Source: Apiotrichum sp. Y4204 (taxonomy: Eukaryota > Basidiomycota > Tremellomycetes > Trichosporonales > Trichosporonaceae). From it: a stretch of 64,000 bases of DNA. The stretch is taken from NCBI GenBank assembly GCA_025531455.1, contig JAMYHL010000032.1, forward strand, positions 372,001 to 436,000. The letters are read 5' to 3'. This document shows, in pieces, positions 35,483 to 46,582 of this stretch. Position 1 is the stretch's first letter; each line of letters opens with the position of its first letter. A program made the translations under genes and the position numbers. The notes under the pieces are model-generated. The model saw only the letters and a program-made list of their open reading frames with translations, was not told where the DNA came from and ran no database searches.

Positions 35483-38197
35483 ATGCGGAAACGACGATCC
35501 ATCAACGCAAAGTTTGACCCCTTTGTACGTTCCATCCGGGGCCCGCCTTCCTTCCGCCCTCCAGAAGAGGCAGTCGCCAGCAGCAGCAACAAGGCCGCTC
35601 GGCAGGTCAAGAAGGATGCGCTCTACAGCTCGCTTGGTCTTGCCAGACCACCAGTCGGCCTGACCGCGGCACAAGGTACCGGGCAGCTTGCGAGGGGCAA
35701 TCAACCTGTGCAAGTCGTGAATGGCCGTTCATTGGCGGTACGTGCTGTGCAAACTTGGATGTCACCTCATGTCATGGCACTAACTTGATGAGCGTGAACA
35801 GAGTCGTAAACCACTCCCGCGCAAGGGGTCGTTGCCGCAACGCGCCCAGCAGATTCTCAACAGCATTTTTGCGTCACCCGAGACACCCCCGTCGTCTGAT
35901 GATCCGCCAACTCAACCCCTGTCGTTCCAACTATCTCGCGGTCTGGACTCTTCATGGCCAGTCAATACCAACATTGGGTCAGGACATGACTATGCCGCGG
36001 AACCGACATCTGGTGATCAATTCCCTGGTGCACCCAGTGGCGGCCCTCTGTCTCAACATCCGCTGCACTGGAATCACAACATGGCGTACCATGCACAGCC
36101 TTTCTTCCCGGCCCTGCCCCAATCGCTTCCGCTCGAGTATCAACACGCTGCTTACGGCCACATTGCCCCTCACGGCCACAACATCTCAGCCTTCTCGCAC
36201 CACGGGTACTACCCATACGCGCCGCGGCGCGTTCCCAAAGCTTATTATTCCCACATCGATCCGTCGCCATTCGAAGTCGATTTCTACGAACATGCCGAGA
36301 ACTTGTACGAGTATGAGCCGAGTTTGCCGCGCGTGCCCCGTGCCCCGGTGTTTCTGACGCGGCCCCAGAAAGAGGAAGCGGAAGACGACGGCAGCGCGGA
36401 GATCCCGATCTCGGCTGGACCTTGCACCTGTGCTGGTTGTCCGTCACGCTCGGACGTGTATCCCGTGGTGGAAAGTCCTTCAGAGACCCGGAGCTGGCGT
36501 CCAGGTCACAATCACAAGAGACACCTCGACCGTCGGCCGCTGGAAGAGGTCATGGTCGAGGATATGGAAATGGAAACTGAGATGGGAATAGAGGAGATGG
36601 AGGATGTGGACGCGATGGAGACCGGTGAAGCTATCCCGGAACGCACCGAATTGGACAACAATGAGGAACCCATGGCGATCGAGGAAGAACTTCTTCCGGA
36701 CGATGTTTGGGCGAGCAACGAGGGCAACGAGGATGGATACCTCGCGACAAGCACCAGCGCTGCGATCAATGAGGACGTTCCCATGGACGACCACCAAAGT
36801 CAACCTTCCCCCTCCAGGCACTTCGCCCCAGACGGGCGCGACAGAACTAGTGACAGGACTAGTGCCTCCAAGGCCACCGCAAGGCGATCAAAGCGAGGTC
36901 AGAGCGATACCGACACCGCCAACAGGCGGCCTATGGACAGACCTCGAATGGAGGCCCCTGGGTCTCAATCACTCCATGAGGCCCCAGCGACCCAGCGTTC
37001 AACAGCAACGAGCATCTCTCGAGGCCTCGATGAAGAGGCAGACCGCCATACTATGGCCTCGCCCTCAGCATCGCACTTCTCGCCGAGGAGCGAGGACGAC
37101 GGGAGTCTGTATGTCGACAGTGGACGTGCGAGCTCAAGCTCGGGGGCGACAGGACCGCCAGAACGCGTGTCAAACACCTGTGCGCATTTGGTTCCCAGGA
37201 GCACGAACCGTGCGCGCCGCCACGAGCCTGCCTCAAGTCCACCAAATGCACCCCGCACACGCAAGCCCCGCGCGCACGCACGGCCTCGACATGGGGGCAA
37301 GCGCGCTCGGGCACGTCGCACCCCGCCTTCGACGAGCTCTACCACCACCCCAGTGCCCACTGCTCGCGTGCGGCAAAGGCCCTGTCCGACCACCAACTCG
37401 CAGCCCTCGCACCCGCATTTCTCCCCCGACGAGGATCCATCGCAGTCCGCCGCCCCGTGGTCGCGCTCGCATCGCAATGTCGTCGAGATGCTGGAACACG
37501 CAGCCGAAACTCCCCAGTACTCGCCCCCCGCCTCCGACTTGAGCGACGACCGCTGCAGGCTGAGTCCTGTCCCAGTCGGATATCCCGCGAGCGCAGCGAC
37601 GATGGCCAGCAGTGTGGTGGACGTGAGTTAGACCCCCCTTGCAGAACTCACACACAGCCTCCGAGCCTGGTACCCGTCGAGATGGCGCTCTCGAGCACGA
37701 CAGAGGAATTCTCAGAGGAGGAGGGCGACGAGGTGCTCCGTACGCCGCTTCCGGGGATCCGGGCGCGGACACTACAGCGCGCGTCGGAGAAGGCGTGGGC
37801 GCTCGCCGCGCTCCATTCGGGACGGTACGACGAGCCCGTGGAGCGCGGAACGCCCGCGCCCCCGTCTCCTGCCCTCGCGCCCGTCGATGCGGCCGTGAAC
37901 CTCCCCGACGACATCGAGTCCATCTCGCTCTTCTCGGACCAGGAGGAGGAATACCCCGTCGTGCCACTGTTCGAGCCGCCGCCGCTCTCTCTCGAAGACC
38001 CGATCGAGGAGAGCTTCGAACTCGGAGACCATGGGTTCGAGGACCTGCAGTCCAGGTCGTCTGCGCCCTCTGTCGACAAGGTCGTCAAACGTGTGCGCTG
38101 GGCGGACGAGCTCGAGGACTACGAACCCTCCCGTCCGCGTCCCCGGGCTCCGCGCTTCGCCGATCCCGGGTTCACCATCTGGCGTGATACCTACTAG
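35483..38197 (+). CDS. Hypothetical acidic, disordered protein with C-terminal KRVRW motif
   Basis: Three exons, 35483-35737, 35802-37622 and 37658-38197, give 871 residues; both introns (64 and 35 nt) keep phase 0. I do not recognise a family. The N-terminus is basic and may be conserved (MRKRRSINAKFDPFVRSIRG, then KKDALYSSLGLARPP). The middle holds an aromatic His/Tyr-rich stretch (YHAQPFFPALPQ, HHGYYPYAPRR), a CTCAGC motif, and a very acidic run (MVEDMEMETEMGIEEMEDVD). The last exon has acidic clusters (FSEEEGDEV, DDIESISLFSDQEEEYP) and ends with KVVKRVRWADELEDYE and the terminus TIWRDTY. KRVRW fits the RVxF/W docking consensus of protein phosphatase 1. No membrane segment. Splicing to the last exon is supported by the continued acidic composition and phase. 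Confidence 0.65.
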
Positions 38198-38409
38198 TCG
38201 AGGGGCGACGAGCAACGTACTATATAAGACATTTCTGAAAAGGTGGTAGTTCCGTGTCCTGTCCGTATCCCACGCCACTCCGTTGTCATTACATTTCACA
38301 TGCATGTTGATATCTCTGTACATGCTTACACCGACCTGGTCTGTCCCAGGTGTGGCTCTCGGATCCTTGGGACCTAGGTCCCTATACCTGCTCCTCCTCC
38401 TCATGCCGC

Positions 38410-40122
38410 TCAGATCGTCTTCTTCGGCTCGGTAGAGGCCGTGACAATCTGGCTCTCAATGCTGGCCACGCCGTACTTGCGCAGGCGCTCAATGAATACG
38501 GAGCCACCAGCGGTCGCGGGGGTAAGGACGCCGCCGATCTGCGCGAGCGGGGGGAGCTGGGAGCCCTTGGGCGGGGGGAGGACGAGGGTGAGGGCAATCT
38601 CGGCGAGAAGCCTGGCCGTGTGCGAGTAGCCCGGGTCGCCCTTGCCCGAGTACTGCGTGACGACGGTGAGGGGCTTGTCGCCGTCGCTCTCGGCCACGTT
38701 CGTGACACGCGTCCAGCCCTTCTTGCAGACCTCGGGCGAGGGGCCCTGGCCAGGCTGCGGGATCCAGCGTTCGACAAGGTTGCGCACAAACCTGCTCGAA
38801 ATGTACAGGCCCGAGGTGATGAGGAGGAAGACGCTCATCAACCACGCCTTGATCCACGATGTGCACGCGGTCGAGCCACTGCGGTAGAGCGCCTCGCTGA
38901 ACACTGTGTGGGGGCCGTGGCGCGGCTCAGCGTCCACTGCGGCGGTAGAGAATTGCACGTTCGAGAGGTGCGACATTGCCGGGCCGTCGATCTTGGAGAG
39001 GAACCAGGAGCGACGGAACGTCGGGCGGTTGGTCGAGCCGCCGACGAAGAACGCGCCGTACGGCGGCACGCCGGGGAGACCAGGAGGAGGCGTGTAGACG
39101 AGCTTCATCGGAGACTGGGTATGCTGGACGTTGGCTAAGGATTAGTCGACCGCCTCTAAGAACAGTGTAACCCACCCCTGACAAGCGACCACTCGTCTAT
39201 CTCGAGCGGCTCGCCGCTCTCGGCAAACTCCTTGACGCTGGCAATAGTGCCGCCGGACAGACCGCCCGAGATGTCATAGTAGTTTGTCGTCGACTTGAAC
39301 GCGACATCGCGCCCCTCCTGCGCCTGGAGTGTCTTCAGAGCGTGGTAAATTGAGATATCACTGCAGTGTTAACAACAACGCCGAATCAGTCGACGCACCC
39401 AGGGATCGCCTCAAAGCCACACATCGGCACGATGCGTGCGCCCGTCTTGCTCGCGGGGTAATCATATTCGGGGATGATCCTGTTTTTGAGCCACCACACC
39501 TCGCCTGTGAGGTCGACATAGGCCTTGCCGTGCTTGGTGCACGCGCTGCGAGTCAGCAGAGTTCAGGCGAGTGAGCGGTGCTCTAACTTACGCAACAAGG
39601 GCCTCGGCGTTGTGCTTCGAGTACGGGCCTGGGGTGAGCAGAGTTCTGGCGGAGAGTGTGTTTGTGCTTCTGCGTCGGAGCCTGCAGCGCAGTCGTTTTT
39701 CCACGTTTCTGGCATCCTGATGGAAGATGTGACGCCATACAGCCACACTGCCCTCGGACCGGTTCCTAGCTGCCCCACTGTTCGGCCCTCTGCCCTTCGC
39801 CGGATCGCCGGGCGCCACGACGTCATCTCATCCTTCCATCATGCCACGACACTGTCAACTCACCAGCGAGGTTAATCACGACATCGGCGCGCTGGACGAG
39901 CTTTTCGACCGCGGGCGTGTCGTCAAGTGCGAGCGCGACAATCTTGCGCGTGCTGCCCGGCAACAGCGCGTTTGCGGCCTCGAGACGGCCAGAGTTGCGG
40001 CCCGCGAGCACGAGGTCAAACTTGTCCGCGTCGGGGTGCGTCGCGAGGTACGGGAGCAGGTGCTGCGTTGCGGTGTAGGATGTTGCGCCGTAGACGACGA
40101 CTGTGGGCTTTTTGTCGGCCAT
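38410..40122 (-). CDS. Saccharopine dehydrogenase-like oxidoreductase (SCCPDH family)
   Basis: NAD(P)-dependent Rossmann-fold protein of the SCCPDH / trans-acting enoyl-reductase family, often on membranes or lipid droplets; substrate unknown. Exons 40122-39864, 39628-39592 (37 nt), 39545-39399, 39360-39176 and 39134-38410 give 450 residues, the normal family length. The nucleotide-binding start is PTVVVYGATSYTATQHLLPY, then LVLAGRNSGRLEA and ADVVINLAGPYSKHNAEALV (joined over the first intron), CTKHGKAYVDLTGEVWW and VPMCGFEAIPGD, all family hallmarks. The C-terminal exon contains a hydrophobic helix (WLMSVFLLITSGLYI) and ends SQIVTASTEPKKTI. The first intron is long (235 nt), the others 38-46 nt. 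Identification firm at family level. Confidence 0.9.
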
Positions 40123-41554
40123 TGTGGGGTGAAGGGAGATGGGGGAGTGGGGGGAGTGGAACGTGGGGATGTGGGATGTTGGAAAGATGAGCTCTTGAAC
40201 GGGCGCTGGAGAGTCTAAGCCACGGGCTGCTGAGAGGAGATGTGCTGTGTGCGTTCTTGCCGCGATCTGATGGTCGCGCAGAGACTGATGAGAGGACAGT
40301 GGATGAAAAATGAGTGGGAGAGATGGGAGTGTGGGTGTAGGGGGGTGTATTAAAAGGAGGTGGGAAAAGCAGGGCCTGCGGAGTGGGAGTATCGCTTGTG
40401 GGAGACGATGACGATATCCCATCTGAAAAAAGAGAAATCAATGGACTGTAAAGGGGCGCCGCCCGGCCGGAGGGGGGCGTGGCGCAGCGCCCGGAGAAAA
40501 TGACAAGAACGCACGTTGTGTCGCAACTTTTGGGTGCTGCCCTGTCGCCTGTCCGCCATGTGTCGGAACAGTGCGATCCGCGCGTATCCGCGATGCCCGA
40601 TGGCCTGAAAGTGCGACTGTGCGATGCTACTAGAATCCTAGGAGAGAACTGGAAGCGCTGGAAACTCAGTCATCAGTCAGTGGTAGATCTTGTGTTCCAC
40701 ATGCATGTCAAGCACCCTTCCAGTCGCGATCCAGGTAATCCAGGTGATCCAGTAGTTTGTCGCGTCGCATCCGTGCATCTCTTGGTCTGCTGATCGCCCT
40801 TGGTATCTCCGCCCTGTCTCCAATCTCCCACCCAGTGCCAAGAATACACAATACACAGAAACCATCTCTTGGCTCTCGAGAATATCATTTCCAGCAGAAA
40901 TCATCGCTGATACACGCTGATACCACGTCCGACACTGAGGAACACAGTACAGCACAACACATGCAGTCCACGCCCCAGATCTAGGTCGGCCTGGCAGGCA
41001 GTACTCCCGCCTCCGGCCTGTCGTATTCCCTCCGTCCATACTCGGAGATCATCTCGCGTCTCGTCTACCCCGGCGCCGGGTAGGCCTGCGAGCCTGCGGG
41101 CTTGCGTACTGCATCATCTCGCGTTCTCCTCTTGCGTCCCTTATCGCTCGCGTTTGAGATTGGCGATATCTCTCGAGGCACTCTAATTCTTGACTTTTGA
41201 TCTCACTTGCTGAATTTCGAGTACTAACAGCACTGCCTCACCATGCCAACAGTGTCAAGCATCAAAGCGACAGCGTCTACCCATGACATGGTCGCGGGCG
41301 CGGGTGGTCCAGATGCCCAGATCCAGATCCAACAAGGGGACAAGTGTGGACCACTGTGCGTAGACTTACACATGACGCGGCGAGCCCACCATCGTCCTCA
41401 GGCAGTATGAGAACCTTGGTATCCGAGTCCATGAGAATCAAATGTCCTGGTATATCTGTCCCACGATGTGAGTCAGGTGGAACCAGCGATGTGGCCCACA
41501 ACACTCACAGTATAAGTACCTAGCACATGGGAGCACGGTCCCCCCATTCGAACC
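40123..41554. other. Divergent intergenic region
   Basis: Between the SCCPDH-like gene (minus) and the membrane-anchored hypothetical gene (+). CT-rich on the minus strand near 40130-40430. No gene or RNA recognised. Confidence 0.5.
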
Positions 41555-43024
41555 ATGTCCACGCTCCTCGTCCTCGTCCTCGCCCTCGCCGCATTCTTCC
41601 TCTACTTGCGCCAGGACTCCTCCTCCTCCCGGGAAGTACACGACGACGAGCCCTCCGAATCCCCCTTCCCCTCCCCCTCCGAGTTCCCCTCCGCCTCTCC
41701 CTCCGAGCCCGCATCAACAAAGTCATGGAGCATCATGTCCTCCAAGTCCGCCAAGAGCGCCAGTTCCAAGAGCTCCAAAAGCTCCAAAAGCTCAGATGAA
41801 GCCCCGAAACGCAGGTGGTTCTGGCAACGTGACCGCTCTCCGGGGGACCGCGAGGCGCTCGCGCACTACGCCGCCCAGCTACGCGCCTACGACAAGAACA
41901 GGAAGAAGAGCGAACAGGGCCTCAAGACAGCCGCGTGGTTTGCCGAGGCGGAGCGTCGCAAGGCCGAGATCCTCGCTGCTGCTGCCGAGGAACGCGATGC
42001 GCAGATTGCCATGGTCGTCCAGAAAGCCGCCGACGACGCATGCCGCGCAAAACCATTCGTACCAGAGGCGAGGCGCGTGGCCCCTCCCCCTCCTCCACCC
42101 CAGGCATCGCTGATCCGCGCGCGAGAGCGCGCCTCCCAGACCGAAGCGGACCGCGTGAGGGAGCGCGAACGCCAGCGAGACCGCGAGAGGGAGCGCGAGA
42201 GGGAGCGCGAGCGCGAAAAGCGCCAGCGCCAGCGTCGCCAGGATAGGAACGACCAGCGCCCGCTCCCCACGCCGCCGACGACGCCCAAGTCGGCCACCTC
42301 GCGTTCGTCCAGTGCGAGCAGTGCGAGCAGCCCAAGCAGTCCAAGCAGTCCAAGCGCCAAGACACCCTCTGCGCCCTCTGCGCCCCGAGTACCCCAAGTC
42401 GAGCCCCGAGTACCCCAAGTCGCCACAGTCCCCAAAGTCCCAAACCTTCCCACCTCCAAAGCGGCACCAGGCTCCAGGATCCCAATGCCCAAGCCGGCGC
42501 GCGATCCCGCGCCGCCCCTCCCTGCCCGCCCGGCGCACCGACGCGCCGAGACAGCCCCCGCACCCCCGTACCGTCCCGAGCCAGAGGGATACCCGCACGC
42601 GTTTTCCGAGCCGCCCTCCCCTCTCGCCCAGCATGGGGGCTTTCCGCACTACCACCCGCCCACGCCCCCAACTCCGCCCGCGACCGAGTGGTCGCCCGCC
42701 CTCCCCCCGCGCCCGAACTACACGTACCTCACCTCGTCGCCGGCGCGCCCGCCCCCGCCCACCGTGCCGTACTACAACCAGCCGTACCTCTACCTTCCTG
42801 GCCGCTCGCGCCCTTCTGGCTTCGCCGCGACGGGGTACGAGCCCTCCTGGTCTGCGGCTACGGGGTATGAGCCTGGTGCTGCGTCCGAGGGTGGCGCGTT
42901 CTCCGAGCCTTCGACCCCTCAGCCGCGCAATGAGCCGTTTGCGGATGGTTACTCGTACTATGATGAGACGGTGCCGAGCCTCCGTAACGAGCTTGAGCGG
43001 CAGGGTCTTTCCTGGCGCCAGTGA
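41555..43024 (+). CDS. Hypothetical protein with N-terminal membrane anchor and Arg/Glu-rich helix
   Basis: Single exon, 489 residues, no family recognised. The first residues (MSTLLVLVLALAAFFLYL) form a signal anchor or uncleaved signal peptide, followed by Ser/Pro/Glu repeats (PFPSPSEFPSASPSEP) and a Ser/Lys repeat (SSKSAKSASSKSSKSSKSS). A helical segment around residues 90-140 (REALAHYAAQLRAYDKNRKK and AEAERRKAEILAAAAEERDA) and a run of alternating Arg/Glu (RERERQRDREREREREREK) suggest a long charged helix or coiled coil. The rest is Pro-rich with aromatic residues (LPPRPNYTYLTSS, ATGYEPSWSAATGYEPG) and ends LRNELERQGLSWRQ. The start at 41555 follows CGAACC. Likely a membrane-tethered protein of unknown role. 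Confidence 0.6.
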   Translation: MSTLLVLVLALAAFFLYLRQDSSSSREVHDDEPSESPFPSPSEFPSASPSEPASTKSWSIMSSKSAKSASSKSSKSSKSSDEAPKRRWFWQRDRSPGDREALAHYAAQLRAYDKNRKKSEQGLKTAAWFAEAERRKAEILAAAAEERDAQIAMVVQKAADDACRAKPFVPEARRVAPPPPPPQASLIRARERASQTEADRVRERERQRDREREREREREREKRQRQRRQDRNDQRPLPTPPTTPKSATSRSSSASSASSPSSPSSPSAKTPSAPSAPRVPQVEPRVPQVATVPKVPNLPTSKAAPGSRIPMPKPARDPAPPLPARPAHRRAETAPAPPYRPEPEGYPHAFSEPPSPLAQHGGFPHYHPPTPPTPPATEWSPALPPRPNYTYLTSSPARPPPPTVPYYNQPYLYLPGRSRPSGFAATGYEPSWSAATGYEPGAASEGGAFSEPSTPQPRNEPFADGYSYYDETVPSLRNELERQGLSWRQ

Positions 43025-43257
43025 TAAGAGGAATGGATACTGAACCCGGCGCACGCAGGGATCCGGAAGGAATGGAACTGACACAGGTGGCGAGCAAACC
43101 ACTTGGTAGCCACTTGTTAGCAATGATCAGTAGTCATGGGCACTGGTATCATCGTCGACAGACAGTAAGAACACACCGCATGCACCTCGTTTCAACAGCC
43201 GGCCTCTCGCTTCCCTCCCCGCAGCCTCATAAGTACATATGTGATGCGCTACAGCAA

Positions 43258-45208
43258 CTACTCAGCGGGGTTCTTGAGAGCGGCCTTGAGCGCCTGCATG
43301 TTAGTCTCCTCCAGGTCAGGCTACCCACAGTCTCGAGCGCGTCAATGTCGGTCGCGTTCGTGGCGTCAATCTTCTTCATGCGTTTGCCGAGGGCCTCCAT
43401 AATCTCAAACACCTCCTGTCGCGTGCGGTCGTCGTGGACAAACGTAACTGACACACCCTTGCGACCGAAACGGCCGGTACGACCTGCTGTCAGCTCAAAG
43501 TCATCATCTCCGTACATACCGATACGGTGGATGTAGGTCTCAATGTCAGGGCGGTAGCCTCCCTCAGGACCCAGGTCGGGGATATCGTAGTTGACGACCA
43601 TGTTGACCTGCTGGATGTCGATACCACGGGCAATGACGTTCGTGGTGATGAGGACCTTGGTCTTGCCCTCACGGAACCCGTCCAAGATGGCATCGCGTTC
43701 GTGAGTCATCTTGTCTCCGTGAAGCGTGGCCACCGTGTGACCGTCCTCCGTGAGCCTCCTCGAAATCTCATCCGCAGTGATCTTTTTCTGTCCTGTTAGT
43801 CTGTTGACTCCAGCCGCGTTCTCACCCTGCAGAAGACAATGCTTTGGCCAATCGTGAGGATATCGTACAGCGCCGAGAGGGCGGTGTACTTGCCCTCCTC
43901 GTCCGAGCACTCGAGGTAGAGCTGTTTGATGGCGTCGACAGTGACGTCCTCCTTCTTGAGGTAGATCTGGTTGGCTTCAGGCGCGAAAAGCGAAGCAAAC
44001 TCCTGGACTGCCTCGGGGAAGGTGGCCGAAAACAGCACATTCTGGACACCCTTCGGGAGCATCTTCTTGATGCGGAACGTCTGGTCACCAAGACCTTGCA
44101 GCTGGATCATCTCGTCGGCCTCGTCGAGAACAAACACGCGGATCTGCTTGGGGTCAAAGATCGAAGTGCCACGGCTCAGCATGTCGGTAATGGTACCAGG
44201 CGTTCCGATGAGAATCTGCCGGTCAATCTTCACGCCACGCTTCCACGATCCGGGAACGGCGAGGAACGACTTGATGTCGGTAAACTGGCCCAGGCGGTCG
44301 ACGACCTCCTGGATCTGGCGGGCAAGCTCACGCGAGGGAGCCAGGCAGATGGCCTGCGGGGTCATGAGAGCGGGGTCAACACGGCTGAGCATGTTGAGAG
44401 TAAAGGCCGCGGTCTTGCCTGTTCCAGACTGGCTCTGGCCGATGAGGTTTTGGGGACTAGGCGTTAGACGGGTTCAAGCAATAGCAAGTGCTACTCACGG
44501 GTTGGAAAGAAGCAGAGGAAGCGCCTTCTCCTGGATCTTCGAAGGGTGCTTGAAGTTGCAAGCGTAGATTCCCTTCAGAAGGTTGTCATGGCTAATGTGA
44601 GCGGGCTGTCTTGCGCAGACAATATGGGTACGCGGTCAACAACTCACATAGGGAGTTGCTCAAACTTCTTGACCGAATAGAGCGGCGAGTTGGGGTCCGC
44701 CTGCTGATCGGCGAGCTTGACCTGGGGGTTAGGTGAAGACCATCAGCCAAGCATACCTGGACCTGGAAGTCGTTCGAGACCAGTCCGGACGCGTTGTCCA
44801 TGTCGATCGACTGGACGGATTTTTCGGTATCGTCTGAAGTCAGCTAATAACGACAGCAAATAGCTCACGAGTCATCTTGCCCTTCTCCTCAGTGGTGGTT
44901 TCTGTCTTTGCTGGTGCGGCCGGTGCGGGCGCCTCTGGAGTAGCAGAGGTGGCGGGAGCAGGGGAACGATCGGCCTTGACTCCAGCGAGAGCCTTGCCAA
45001 ATATCGGCGCGTTGGGGTTCAAGCGCGGGCGCGAGGAAGACGCTGTGTCTGCGGGTTCGGCGTCCGTGGAGAGACCGCCGATTCGGGATGCGAGAGACGC
45101 GACTGCAGGTGACTCTTTTGCTGCTTGTGAGCTACGAGTGCGACATGACTGGAGCTCACCAGGTGCTGTTGACGGTTCTGGGCTCTTCGTGGCCTCGGTT
45201 GCTTGGGA
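43258..45208 (-). CDS. DBP5: DEAD-box ATP-dependent RNA helicase Dbp5 (start not resolved)
   Basis: mRNA-export helicase acting at the cytoplasmic face of the nuclear pore, remodelling mRNPs with Gle1 and Nup159. Exons downstream of the uncertain first one: 44833-44757, 44721-44648, 44591-44499, 44456-43826, 43787-43520, 43483-43329 and 43293-43258. Motifs in order: VKLADQQADPNSPLYS and PSKIQEKALPLLL (Q motif), AQSQ-type SQSGTGKTAAF (I), APSRELARQ (Ia), GTPGT (Ib), VLDEADEM (II), FSATF (III), TTNVIARGIDIQQV (V) and HRIGRTGRFG (VI). Motif VI is rebuilt only by removing a stop-free 36-nt intron (43519-43484). The N-terminal frame (SPAVASLASRIGGLSTDAEPADT) is open back to 45208 but has no in-frame ATG; the nearest ATG (45146) is out of frame. 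C-terminus ALKNPAE. Identity is certain, 5' end is not. Confidence 0.88.
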
Positions 45209-45719
45209 TTAGTAAGGGGTTACTGGGAGGAGAAGCGACGATGAGAATGGACAATGAGGTGATGAAGGAACGCTCAAAATGGAGCCGAGGAAAGTTATAA
45301 GAGAGGAGAGGAAGAGGGGAATGGAGAAAGGAAAGTGTGGAGGAAGAGAGAATGTGTGTGGGTGTGGAAGAGAGAGCGAGGGGGAATGACTGGACCTCCC
45401 ACAAACAGTGACAGGGGGACGAGGGGGAGGGAAGGCGGCAAACGATCAGGATACCAGGTCTCGAGGTCTGTGCGAGCGCGAGGGAAGACAGAGAGGGAAG
45501 ACACTCTTGCGCTTCTGTGCCGCCATAGTACAGAGCACACTGTGTTGTCTGTGGTTGCCATGCACGGAGCGCAGCAGACTATCTTCTCCTAGTCCAGTCA
45601 CCAAATCTCCGACGATCAAAGATTCTCTCCATCCATCTCCTGATCCTCCTGATCTCCTGATTTCCTGCCAACCCCACTGCCTTGGCCTCGAGGCCGCCAG
45701 CCGCCAGCTCCTCCCTCTC
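45209..45719. other. DBP5 leader and 3' flank of the small gene
   Basis: CT-rich on the minus strand (45220-45420), as expected for the DBP5 promoter and leader. An ATG at 45526 opens a 26-codon frame (MAAQKRKSVFPL...) that could be an uORF or a distant first exon. Nothing else recognised. Confidence 0.4.
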
Positions 45720-45931
45720 TCAATCCTCGCACTCTTCCGATTCCCATGAACGAGCCTCAAGCATCCCGCCACCGCAAATCGCTGGTCCCCAGTCCGATCC
45801 ATTCCAAGTCGCCAAGTCGGCTGTCAACAACTGGTCAACTGGTACTCACCAAATCCACCAAGCCGTTTCCGCAGGTCCTCGGCGCCGTCTGCGTCCGTGT
45901 CGTCGACCTCGTCGGCCCACTCCTTGACCAT
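45720..45931 (-). CDS. Small acidic hypothetical protein
   Basis: A short two-exon candidate. Exon 1 (45931-45850) encodes MVKEWADEVDDTDADGAEDL and continues to RLGGFG, then a GTGAGT donor. Two acceptors give the same downstream frame: CCAG before 45781 (68-nt intron, 47 residues) or ACAG before 45820 (29-nt intron, 60 residues, adding a Trp-rich ATWNGSDWGP stretch). Both end in GGGMLEARSWESEECED. The 29-nt intron would be shorter than any other here. Acidic with tryptophans, no membrane segment, no family recognised. It lies just upstream of the DBP5 leader on the same strand. Confidence 0.45.
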
Positions 45932-46582
45932 CGTGGCGGGTGCTGGTAGGGGTTTGGGGGGTTGGGGGGTTGGGGTAGGTGACGCCAGCGGGCTTGCGGC
46001 TTGGGCTGGCTGTGGCTAGGGATAGGGCCGTGGTTCCGGGGGTCCGTGCGCGACGAGGGGCGCAGGGGTCGTGCGCGTGTCTGCTTAGGGGTTCTGCGCG
46101 TCTGAGGGGCTGTCTGCCGCGTGCTTTGCGCGCTAGTCTGCGTGTGGATCGTCGGATGGGATGTTGGATGTACGCGAGAAGCACGGCGATCGAGTTGACG
46201 TGAGTTGTGGTGGACCGCACTATTCAGATCGGCACCAGAGGCGGCGGCACCAGCGCCGAACCTGGCCCGGGTTTTGGGCACATTGAGACCTCCACCATCG
46301 GGCCCAGTGTCGATAACTCTTTTAACTCTCCACCGTTGTTCCATCCACCCTGTCGCCATCGAGACGTGTACGGATTCATCAAAGCGTGACTACGGCTACA
46401 TCTACTAACTGGGACACGACCTCTTTGCGGAACGAGGTCTCAAACAATATAACATTATCTATGGGGACGCAAGATTGGGGGAGTGATACACACTAGGAGC
46501 ACGGTCTTCTCGCGCATCCCTGCCTTCTACTCACACCGACCTCCTATCCGCGCGCGCGGCGTCCACTCCGGCATCCAGCGAG
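45932..46582. other. Intergenic region
   Basis: No gene recognised. Overlapping open frames on both strands are Arg/Pro/Thr-rich shadows. Contains the promoter of the small acidic gene and the 3' flank of the LRR gene. Confidence 0.4.

Noticed and set aside
36604..37542. 312-codon frame in another phase on the + strand
   Set aside because: Overlaps the spliced 871-residue gene; Pro/Thr/Arg composition typical of a shifted frame.
41879..43123. 414-codon antisense Arg/Gly/Leu frame
   Set aside because: Shadow of the membrane-anchored hypothetical gene; arises from its CGC/GAG-rich codons.
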